DNA of 64,000 nucleotides from NCBI GenBank assembly GCA_037176725.1, contig JAZBRS010000020.1:97172501-97236500 (forward strand), read 5' to 3'. Position 1 is the stretch's first letter, and each line of letters starts with the position of its first letter. Below are positions 54,951-64,000 of the stretch, in pieces. A program made the translations under genes and the position numbers. This DNA is from Posidonia oceanica (taxonomy: Eukaryota > Streptophyta > Magnoliopsida > Alismatales > Posidoniaceae). Under the pieces are notes generated by a model that did not search any database, was not told the DNA's origin, and worked only from the letters and a program-made list of their open reading frames with translations.

Positions 54951-57900
54951 TGTAACGACCCCAATGTCGTTACCTCTCAACCAAGCTACCATTTTTTTTT
55001 AATATCTTATTAGCAATCATGAACTATAGAACTAAATTCTCACAATTACTATAAATCAGAAATAAATAACTTAAATAGCTCACTTACCCAGAACCCTTGA
55101 TGTGTGGCAGTGTGACTCCTCTTCTATATGCACTAGCAACTTCAGCTCCTATCCCGTACTTGCCAAAAATAGAAACAAAGCACACATGAGCGACCACTCA
55201 ATAGGTCACCTAGCACACACCCCAACTTGATAAACAATGTCAAGGGAACAGGCGTAACTACACCACAAACAAACAAACACAGGCATCTCTCCTAGATGCC
55301 ACAGCAAGGCATACATCATTGCCCATAAAGCAAACCACTAAAAACATGCATTCGAAAACATCTTTTCTCTTTTCCTTTCGAAACCATATGCATGCTCTTT
55401 TCAAAATCTTTATGTACACTTGAAATGGCCACACTAGCCAAATCAAGCCCCAACACACACGGTCTGGTCCATCACACTCCTGTAGTGGACTAGACAGCCA
55501 ACCATGTCTGAATACCCTCAATAGCATTCAGAACACACAACAACACAACAAACACCAAAACACAAAGCCAGCGCTGAGACACTGCTCAACCAAACCAATG
55601 CGCCTCATTAGCGTAAGACCTACGCCCTACAGGCGTGGCCACAAGCACAACAACCACAAACACAAACACAAACAAAGGTCGTCACTCGGGCCCAAGCGAC
55701 GGCATCAAGCCACAAGCAGTCCACCAAGGCACAACCACGGTGTCCCTGCACTGCCACAGTGCACTACCCTATGGAGGAGTGAACCGTCCCGGCCAACAAG
55801 CCTCACAAAGCCAACCACACACTGGAAGGCCAGTCTTGTCTCTCAGCAGGACACCATAGAGAACGCCCTCTAAGCACCCTAACTCAGTGCTCCAAACCCC
55901 TGGGGCTCCTCACCCCTAGGCTCAGTCCACACCAAGCAGTCTCGATACCCATACTAACTAGGGTATCACGTCTAGCTAACTAGAGGTCTCATACCCCCTA
56001 TGTCTGCTGCCACGATACACTATGTACAGTCAGTACCCTAGGTCCTTGGCACCCAGAACAAGCGGAGTGTCATACCTCCAAGTCCAGTCGGTGGTACCCC
56101 CAACCCACGGACCTCAGCCTCGGCCTCGTGGACGACAATCAAGGAGTATCATACCTCCAAGATTCGATGAACACTTACCTCAGTCTCTTGGTCTCAGGAC
56201 CTCAACCTAGGCAACGTGCCTTACCAACCAAGAATGTCGTCACATCCCTTGATCCCGTCGACACGCCCCTCCAATATCTTGGTTCGCCACACAAAGAAAA
56301 CACCAGAAAACTCTTTCAAAAACCTTTGCCAAACCCATGCATTTTCTTTTCAAAACTCTTTTCGAAAACCATTTCGAAATCCTTAAAAGACAACTCAAAA
56401 TACCTCAAAACACGACACCAAGCACAGCATAAAACCACAAGCTGAAAGCATAGCTCAGAACATAGCCTCGACAGCTCCGCTGTTGAGTCCAGAACCACAT
56501 TACAAAACATCACACAGCTAAGAAGTAAAGGCACCTTCGGGGTATAACATTTACCCACCCGGCACCACACACAAGTAAAGCACTGGTCCCGAAGTTCCAA
56601 GGCACTTACGAGACCGAACACCCACACAATAGCACCTAGAACACCAAGTTCTAGTGCCAAGATCTAATTCTAAGGTTAATGTATTCCCTAATGTCTGTCT
56701 ATACCAATTAGGGAAAAACCTTAGCATTTCTAGGTTGTTTAGTCTTTTAATTTCTAACCCTAGCTCAAGGGGGTCTTGCTAATCCATTTTAGGCAATTCC
56801 TATCTCATCCCTAATGGTTGGCTTAATTCTCATATTGCCCTAATGTATTTTATAGAATTTCAATCTCTTAAATAACAAGATTCATTTAATTCAATGAAAC
56901 TCTCCATAAAACCAAAAATCAAATTCTAAGCATCAATTAACAAAGAAACACCATACAGGATCTGGCCTAGACCAAAACTAGGCCAATCCAAGAGGAATGG
57001 GTGCCCCGGGTGCCTAGGCGACGTGCAAAAACTCCTTGAAAAAAACGCGAGACCAATACACGGTACCAAAACGCGGGATCAATAAATAAGTTCAAAAAAC
57101 AGATAGAAACGCAGGAATCCAAAAAATCACCTAATTTAGGAACTTGAACCAGTTTCAGCACACGCACCTACAAATTCCACAAAAATATCCAAAATGTAGA
57201 TCTTCAAGTCTTCTACCATATGGAACAAAAATCAAAGCATTCCGATAACTGTAGACCAGGATATCAAAATCCAAAGCAAGGAAGGTCATTCGGCCAAAAA
57301 TCTCGAAACAGTAACCCATCATCCCAAAAATTCCATAAAATCCACATTAAATCCCCTAAAATCATGAAATCCCTACCATGCATCCACAACATGCCAAACT
57401 ACACATTTGCATTATTTCCAAGCAAAATTGAAAGCTAGGAAGGGACTGTGTACCTAAAACGACACCCACAGCCTTCTCACTACCATCGGCAACCCAACTC
57501 GCGTCTCCAGCGATCATCAATGCTCTAAAGCTTCCCATGGCTTCCACACGAGCTTGCTCAACCTTTGAGATGAAGACCGAAGCTCGCCACCACTCAGAGC
57601 ACACAGGAACCCATCACACAGCCACCACTCTCTCACTGAAGGAAAGACAGAGAAGAAGAAGAAAACTGAGGAAGAAGGAAGAAGGAAGAAGGAAGAAGAA
57701 GAAGAAGAAGAAGAAGGAGAGGAAGGAGAGGAAGGAGAGGAAGGAGAAGAGGGCAGAGGCTTTTGGAGAGCTCATCGGTTGCTCGCCTCCCCCGACAACT
57801 GCCTAGAAAAAGGGGAAGAAGAAATGGTAGAAGGTCGTGGCTCGCATGCATGCCTCCCATTTCCTTTCTTTAATCAACTTTTTGCACGAAAATTGCGCAA

Positions 57901-58009
57901 AAGCCCTCCTCTTCCTCACAAACTGCCATTCTCCCACACAACTCTCAAAAATACGCCAGATTTCCTAGCGCCAAGCTTTCCTGTTAATTCTAGAAACCTG
58001 AATGTTACA
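54951..58009 (-). repeat. 3' LTR of the LARD-like element
   Basis: 3059 bp; minus strand TGTAACATTC to GTCGTTACA. The GAA-rich tract at 57640-57760 is a pyrimidine tract in LTR sense. A perfect hairpin GGCCTAG-N7-CTAGGCC lies at 56964-56984. Homologous to 60783-61722, 17540-20046 and 14385-16426. Confidence 0.9.
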
Positions 58010-58022
58010 TCCTAACCTCCTT
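58010..58022 (-). promoter_or_regulatory. polypurine tract of the LARD-like element
   Basis: Minus strand AAGGAGGTTAGGA directly before the LTR. Confidence 0.75.
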
Positions 58023-60767
58023 AAAGAAATTTCGTCCTCGAAATTCTCAAGGTGAAAGACCAATGGTACCAAATTAGGATGCCAAACTCACGAATCCAGG
58101 CCAACAGAACAACGGTGTTGCCCAAAGCTCGGGATTGGTAGGAAAAATCTATGCCTCTCAGCCATCTCATCCCACCAAAAACCCAGAACAACACCAAGGA
58201 CTCAGCCATCTTCGAGTCCAAAAGCCACCAAAATCCTGAATGAGGGTCCCTTCAGGACACAAAATCTCCACCCACAAGCTCCAAAACAGTGTCTCCCGGA
58301 GTCCCTAAACCTCCTCAACCTCTCTGACAGACATGCAAACTCAGGAATGACCAAGTATAACCAGCCCTCACTAGCATTCGCTGCGCTCCCCTGATGCACA
58401 ACCTGGTCAGCAACCACACAAACCTCACAATACGTGCTTAGTATCATCTCGCATCTCCTAAAATTCCTCCTCCAAAACCATCATACGAGAGAAAACTAGC
58501 ATACTGAGACACACCAAAGCTCTTCATGGATCTGGAGTGCGCTAACAGATTAGCTACCCAGACATGATTTGTCTCCAGGGACTACTTCCTAGTCTGCCAC
58601 TCCACCAGATCCAGAGCACAACCCCTACTATGGCCGGCACAAATCATGTGGATTGGATAGTTCCATTTGCGATTCTCCAACCGACTAGAATCACAAAACA
58701 ACACGTTGCCTCATTGCAACTGGAACCTATCCTAACCTAAGGCCACAAAGATCACTGTTTCCAGTGAAACCACCACAACCCGTGGTAAGAACCACTCGGG
58801 AGTCACCCCCAAAGGAGTCTTCAACTCAAAGTAACTCCCAACCACCTAGTCCAAACCAACGCGAGTTGTCCCTCCTGCTGGTAATCTTGCCTACGGTGCC
58901 ACTATCTTGGAGATTCCAATATCGGGTTCCCAAGAATAGTTCACCTAAACCAGGAAACCATTGTTTGGAGGAAACACCTGGAATCATGCCTAGTAGCTCG
59001 CCCAACGGTGCCAACTAGCGAGACAGAAGCCAACTTCACCGACGTGCCCCATCTCCGCCGCAGAGAACCCAAGGAAAACAATGGGGGAAAGATCTCCCTA
59101 GATCGAATAGCATCGTGCCATTCGATCCAACACCAAACAAGAAAATCAACTAGGTATCCCCAACAGGATACACCAAACAGCACACATCAATCAACACATA
59201 ACAAACAACACACAAAGCCATGCTACTCCATGGCCAAACCCACAAACAAAATGCGTGACATAACCGCGCAGTACCAACACACAACTCACACACGCAACCC
59301 CTCCCAGATAACTCTGTCATCTAATAGAGTATCTGGAACAACCACACACATCTAGGGACCCATCAGAGTCACCTGGGACCAACAACACCCATCTGGGGAC
59401 CCACTGAGCTGCCCAGAAACAACACCCGACATCTGGGGAACTCACCGAGTCGCCCAGAAACACAACACACATTTGGGGACCCACCTAGTCGCCCAGAAAC
59501 AACAACACACATCTGGGGACCCACACAGTCACCCAAAGACAACCAACAAACATCTGGGGACCCACATAGTCACCCAGAAACCAACAACACACCTGGGGAC
59601 TCAACGAGTCACCCAGAGACAGCAACCAACCTCTGGGAAGCCTCTTGCTTCCCCCAGAAATACAACAGATATCTGGGAAGCCTCACGCTTCAACTAGAAA
59701 CACAACAGACATCTGGAAAGCCTCACGCTTCACCCAGAAACACAACAGACATCTGGGAAGCCTCACGCTTCACCCAGAAACACAACAATGGGAGGACAGA
59801 GCTAGAGACATCCTCCACACACACGACGACCAACAAGACACGACAGACAAACAAACCAAACAAGCAAAACCCACAATCGTGGAGGCCACACAAGGAGCAG
59901 ACAACTACTGCACCCCTTCCCTCCACGACAACACGACACCGCCCAACCGCAACCACACACATCTGGGTAGCCTCAAGCTTACCCAAATGCGACCACAAGA
60001 GGATGAGACTGCAGACATCCTCTGCACCAACAACAAAACAAACAGCAACAAGCAACAACAAAAGTGGAGGTCACATGAGAGACAGTCACCTACTGCATCT
60101 CTCCCTCCACAATAAACACCCAACTGTCCAACAATGGATGGTGGCAAAACAGACACATCCTCTGATCAACTATCGTGGGGTGCCTAACCCCCTTAAAGGA
60201 ATCAAGGCACCACACTTCAAAATTCAAAAGTATAAATGGACGTGCACACTTCCAGGCAACACAACTCATCTGGCGACACACACAACAGGGTCTCCCACCC
60301 CACATGCCAGTCCTGAGTCTTGCCCAGGAAACAACTACTACCACGCCCATGAGGAACACAGTACTTAATCCACACTATACTAGTGGACCGCACCACACAC
60401 CACGCTTCATGGAGTTGAAGAGTTAAAGCGAACCACTCCACTCGAGCGAATGCTACCTTGTGCTCCTAATAGCTCCTACAAAACAACTTTAATCATATGG
60501 CGATCTCAGGATCCAACCAATGGATACCTTCCAAAGGGGAGTCGGTGTTTACTCCCACAAACGAGCAGACCATCACTTCCTGGTTCCATGTGGTACTGCA
60601 CGAATCATTCTCACTGATGTTGGAGCCAGGGACGAAGGCACTCCTCAACACTGCAAGCAAGAAAATCAAGAAAATCGATAAAATCAAGGTGTAGGAATAC
60701 ATGAAATGCAGATCTACAAAGTCACCTGACCAGACATCCCTAGGCTAGTGCTCCTAGGTAACCTAGT
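58023..60767 (-). other. internal region of the LARD-like element, non-coding
   Basis: C/A-rich on the plus strand with frames that give low-complexity products only. A tandem repeat (59340-59790) lies in the middle. No gag-pol domain recognised on either strand. Confidence 0.6.
59340..59790. repeat. tandem repeats of two related ~40-44-bp units
   Basis: About six units with CATCTGGGGACCCAC and CACCCAGAAACAA, then about four 40-bp units with CATCTGGGAAGCCTC and CACCCAGAAACACAAC. The second set looks derived from the first. Confidence 0.85.
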
Positions 60768-60779
60768 GCTCTGATACCA
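60768..60779 (-). promoter_or_regulatory. primer-binding site, initiator Met-tRNA type
   Basis: Minus strand TGGTATCAGAGC, a perfect match to the common plant site, three bases from the LTR end at 60783. Confidence 0.92.
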
Positions 60780-60782
60780 CTC

Positions 60783-61722
60783 TGTAACGACTCCAATGCC
60801 GTTACCTCTCAACCAAGCTACCATTTTTTTAATTTTTATATCTTATTAGCAATCATGAACTACAGAACTAAATTCTCACAATTACTATAAAGTAGAAATA
60901 AATAACTTAAATAGCTCACTTACCTAGAACTCTTGATGTGTGGCAATGTGACTCCTCTCCTTTATGCACTAGCAACTCCAGCTCCTATCTTGCACTTGCC
61001 AAAAACAGAAACAAAGCACACGTGAATGACCACTCAATAGGTCACCTAGCACACACCGCAGCTCGACAAACAACGTCGAGGTAACAGGCGTAACTACGCC
61101 ACAAACAAACAAACACAGGCATCTCTCCTAGATACCATAGCAGGGCATACATCATTGCCCACAAAGCAAACCACTAAAAACATGCCTTTGAAAACATCTT
61201 TACTCTTTTCCTTTCGAAACCATATGCATACTTGAAATGGCCACACTAGCCAAATCAAGCTCCAACACACACGGTCTGGTCCATCACACTCCTGGTGCGG
61301 ACTAGACAACCAACCGTGTCTGAATACCCTCAATAGCATTCAGAACACACAATAACACAACAAACACTAAAACACAAAGCCAGCGCTGAGACACTGCTCA
61401 GCCAAACCAATGTGCCTCACTAGCGCATGACCTACGCCCTACAGGTGCGGCCACAAGCACAACAACCACAAACACAAACAAAGGTCGTCACTTGGGCCCA
61501 AGCGACGACACCTAGCCACAAGCAGTCCACTGAGGCGCGACCACAGTGTCCCTGCACTGCCACAGTGCACTACCCTGTGGAGGAGTGAACCGTCCCGGCC
61601 AACAAGCCTCACAAAGCCAACCACACACTGGAAGGCCATTCTTGCCTCTCAGCAGGACACCATAGGGAACGTCCTCTAAGCGCCCTAACTCAGTGCTCCA
61701 AACCCTTGGGGCTCCTCACCCC
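60783..61722 (-). repeat. 5' LTR of the LARD-like element, truncated
   Basis: Parallel to 54951-55915 and then broken off at CACCCC by the LTR of the element at 61723. The remainder is outside the window if it survives. Confidence 0.9.
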
Positions 61723-62533
61723 TGTGGATATGGGGTTTTGGGCGAGGTGAAGAAGAAGATGAGATGAGGGAGGTTTGGGGGAGAAGAGGCTTCTTTTGGC
61801 TCTCTCTTGCTCGCTCTATCTTCTCTTTCTCGGAGTCCCCCATTTGTATCCGACTCCGTCACTCCACGTGTGATGGAATCGGTGTAATCGCCACTCTCGG
61901 TTTGCTTTCGCCAGCCCTCGAGACGCCTTTGGGGAGATGTAATGTGGTTGTGGGTTCAGCTACCTTGGGACAACGCCAGCGTTGCCCAAGGGTGCCCGTG
62001 CTTGGTAAGCTCTTTCTTCCTTCTTCCTCCTTGTATGACAAACGTTAGCAAAGCAAAACAAACAAAGCAATATAAAGATGGATCAATATGTGTAGTAACC
62101 TATCCAGAATTAGTAGAAAAGAAAATAAAGAAAGCGTAGTGAGATACGTACCCGAGGGGTTTGATCCCCCCGGTTGCAACTAAAAGAGATGTATGCCTAG
62201 CTAAAATGATATATGAACTTGAAATAAAAATGCTTGATTATGCTACGGAATTAAACATGTGATATCAGAAATGAAAAGGAAACGAATGAAATAGAGTCTC
62301 CTCTGTCTATGCACAAGGTGCAAACTGTGTTGACATGAAGCCAACAACAACAAAAGGATGCTCAAGCTTTTTCAAGGACTCTCCTTCGTTCAAAATCTCT
62401 CTTCTCTCTTTCAATTCTTAAGGACCTCACTTCTCTAAGATTTTTAATCTCAAGAGCATGTGAGTTCCAAAAATTCCTCAAATCCTTTTCTCTCTCAAAA
62501 TTCTGGCCTTGAACTCAGTGGGGGTACCCTTGC

Positions 62534-62541
62534 TTTTATAG
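62534..62541 (-). promoter_or_regulatory. TATA box of LTR C
   Basis: Minus strand TATAAAAG, about 590 bp after the LTR start and just downstream of the hairpin array. Confidence 0.65.
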
Positions 62542-62604
62542 AAGCAAGGGAGGAACAAAAAAGGACACAAATGCCAAGTCAGTAGAGTTTCCTGTTTCAG
62601 AAGT

Positions 62605-62918
62605 GTTATACGCTGGAAAACCAGCGTATAACGTTATAAGTGAGAGTACCCGTGTATAACGACCTCCGAGGCATAACTGCTAGGATCAGAGAAGATTCTC
62701 CAATTAAGGAGTCTTTAAGTGTGATTAAACTCGACTTTGATGGCTTTGACCGGTAAATAGGTGTCAAAGAAGGCAAAAACATGATTTTTGGATTAGGCTA
62801 AATAAGGAAAATTTTGGGCTGACTGGGTTGCCACGTTGGACGCTGGAAAACCAGTGGCCAATGTTAGCCGCTGGAGAACCAGCGGCCAACGTTGTACGCT
62901 GGGAAGCTAGCGGACAAC
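62605..62918 (-). promoter_or_regulatory. array of four long hairpins in U3 of LTR C
   Basis: GTTATACGCTGG-AAAA-CCAGCGTATAAC (62605-62632) is a perfect 12-bp stem with a 4-nt loop. Three more with the same CGCTGG core, 4-nt loop and 1-2 mismatches lie at 62835-62862, 62863-62890 and 62891-62918. CGTTATA/TATAACG (62632-62661) adds a further inverted pair. Confidence 0.88.
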
Positions 62919-63128
62919 ACCCTTAATCAGTTTAACTTCCAAATTTGGTCAGGACGTGAAGAACACTCAGGTTGCCAACATTTGGGGCTTAGATAAGGAT
63001 AGCACTTTGGACCTTGAGGGGAACATTTGGCTCAAGTGAGATTCAGGAATGGGTGGAGGGCTTCTATGAGCGACCTAATGCAAGAGACTATCCTAACATG
63101 AAGGGAGTGCCAAAACGGGGTATCTACC

Positions 63129-63146
63129 GATTACCCCTCCTTGAAG
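63129..63146 (-). promoter_or_regulatory. polypurine tract of Tat-like element 2
   Basis: Minus strand CTTCAAGGAGGGGTAATC directly before LTR C, matching the tract beside LTR A in position and composition. Confidence 0.7.
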
Positions 63147-64000
63147 ATGGCTTCGGCACAAAGCTATCTACAAGGTGAGACGATACCCCCGTGTGTCGCT
63201 ACCTGGGGGTCTTAAATGAAATCCAATGCCTGCTGCCACCAGACTTGGACGGGACACAAAGAGGGTCGGCTAAAGAAACACGGTCAAGGGGATTGCCCAA
63301 GCGGAACAAACTAACGACATGCCACGGGGATGGCCTGCAGGGGTCAAACTAAAGGACACTGCCACGGGGATTGCCCGCGGGGGTCAAACTAAAAGACACT
63401 GCCACAGGGATTGCCCGTAGGGGTCAAACTAAAAGACATGCCACGGGGATTGCCCGTGGGGGTCAAACTAAAAGGATGGATAGCTAATGATTCCGACGAC
63501 CACTCAATGCGAATGCAATACAATGCGAATGCAATACAATGCGCTATGCATGGATGCATGCTGACGGGAATGCAAAAGGGGTCATGATATGCAATGCATG
63601 ACCCTAGGTAATGAGGTTCCTCCATCATCGCCAGCTTTAATTTGTATACCGAGTTGGCTCAGGAATTTTTCTCACCACCCAAGGCAGACTGACACATGCG
63701 TGAATGCAATTTGTCATGATCAGGTGCCCTTTCCTCGAGTGTAGCCTACACTCTCCTAGGGGACCGTCGTCTCATGATATGCAGGTTGGTGAGCGAGAGG
63801 TCCATGATGCTCCTAGGCAAAAGGGGAAATGATCTCATCTCTGCCAGCCACGTTGGCTCTATTCGTCACAATTAGGTGTCCTTTCATTGAATGTTGCCTA
63901 CATTCTTGACAGAGACCGTCATCTTGTGACCCAGAATCAATGAACAATGAGTTCATCGATACCGTTGGCGTTATTCGTCAGAATCAAGTGTCATTTCATT
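63147..64000. other. 3' internal region of Tat-like element 2, with a 40-bp minisatellite
   Basis: Four units of 40 bp containing GCCACGGGGATTGCCCG and GGGGTCAAACTAAAAG lie at 63315-63473. Sequence at 63715-63790 and 63865-63920 repeats itself and resembles 30160-30240. No coding sequence recognised. Confidence 0.6.

Larger units (their letters stand above)
54951..61722 (-). mobile_element. non-autonomous Tekay-type element (LARD-like), minus strand
   Basis: 3' LTR 54951-58009, purine tract, internal region 58010-60782, Met-tRNA primer site, 5' LTR from 60783 cut at 61722 by another element. The internal region has no recognisable gag, RT or integrase, but its 3' end keeps the Tekay-type sequence after pol (minus strand GAATTTCGAGGACGAAATTT) and a purine tract. 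It would need proteins supplied by relatives. Confidence 0.82.
61723..63128 (-). repeat. 3' LTR of Tat-like element 2 (LTR C)
   Basis: 1406 bp; plus strand TGTGGATATGG to GGTATCTACC. The last base pair reads CC rather than CA. U3 carries its own hairpin array, then a TATA box. Confidence 0.8.
61723..64000 (-). mobile_element. Tat-like element 2, 3' end only, continues beyond window
   Basis: 3' LTR 61723-63128, purine tract 63129-63146, then internal sequence to the window end. The LTR has the same plan as LTRs A and B (same end wording, promoter layout and CGCC-like wording around 61880-61930), but it is diverged. It inserted in the 5' LTR of the LARD-like element; the left flank is ACCCC. 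Confidence 0.82.

Noticed and set aside
55598..56445. Frames in the LARD LTR (Pro/Thr/His-rich)
   Set aside because: They lie wholly in LTR sequence repeated at 60783-61722, and the products have no domain.

Overview
This window is plant nuclear DNA, most likely from a flowering plant with a large, repeat-rich genome. The evidence is Ty3/gypsy elements of the plant-typical chromovirus (Tekay/Del-like) and Tat/Ogre-like lineages, plant mobile domain (PMD) genes, a FAR1-like gene and GT-AG introns. No intact host gene, tRNA, rRNA or CRISPR was seen. Almost every base belongs to nested transposable elements in decay. The species cannot be told from the sequence.

Layout. (1) 1-9818: a Tekay-like chromovirus on +, 5' LTR cut by the window edge, gag-pol broken by stops and two frameshifts, 3' LTR 6742-9818. 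It sits in subterminal repeats of a DNA transposon (9821-10010). (2) 10011-20667: an AT-rich block with a two-exon fragment of a PWP2-like gene (minus), a truncated Tekay-type LTR (minus) and a FAR1 pseudogene (minus) split by a solo LTR (17540-20046). (3) 20668-21824, 27670-28061 and 53168-54026 are pieces of one old LTR-like sequence. It was opened by a 5.8-kb solo LTR (21825-27669, minus) and by a 25-kb Tat-like element. (4) 28062-53167: that Tat-like element, on the minus strand, with 1.5-kb LTRs, a GTGGT target duplication, a gag-pol with two protease modules, a G-patch and an archaeal-type RNase H, and two PMD genes on the opposite strand. A second 5-kb LTR (33090-38150, plus) lies just upstream of the second PMD gene. 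(5) 54027-54950: a truncated, inverted LTR of the same Tat family, then AT-rich sequence. (6) 54951-61722: a non-autonomous Tekay-type element (minus) with no gag-pol. Its 5' LTR is cut by (7) 61723-64000, the 3' end of another Tat-like element (minus).

The most unusual signal is a fixed-spacing inverted repeat, CGCC-N9-GGCG (17 bp), with near matches. It recurs about 20 times in the 25-kb Tat-like element: in the U3 of both LTRs upstream of the TATA box, upstream of both antisense PMD genes, and in the 5' leader. The related LTR at 61.7-63.1 kb has an array of different hairpins in the same place. This looks like a regulatory site shared by all transcription units of one element. The Tekay-type LTRs also carry short hairpins at a similar place but with unrelated sequences.

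All coordinates and sequence comparisons were made by eye. Family names rest on remembered motifs and architecture, not on searches.
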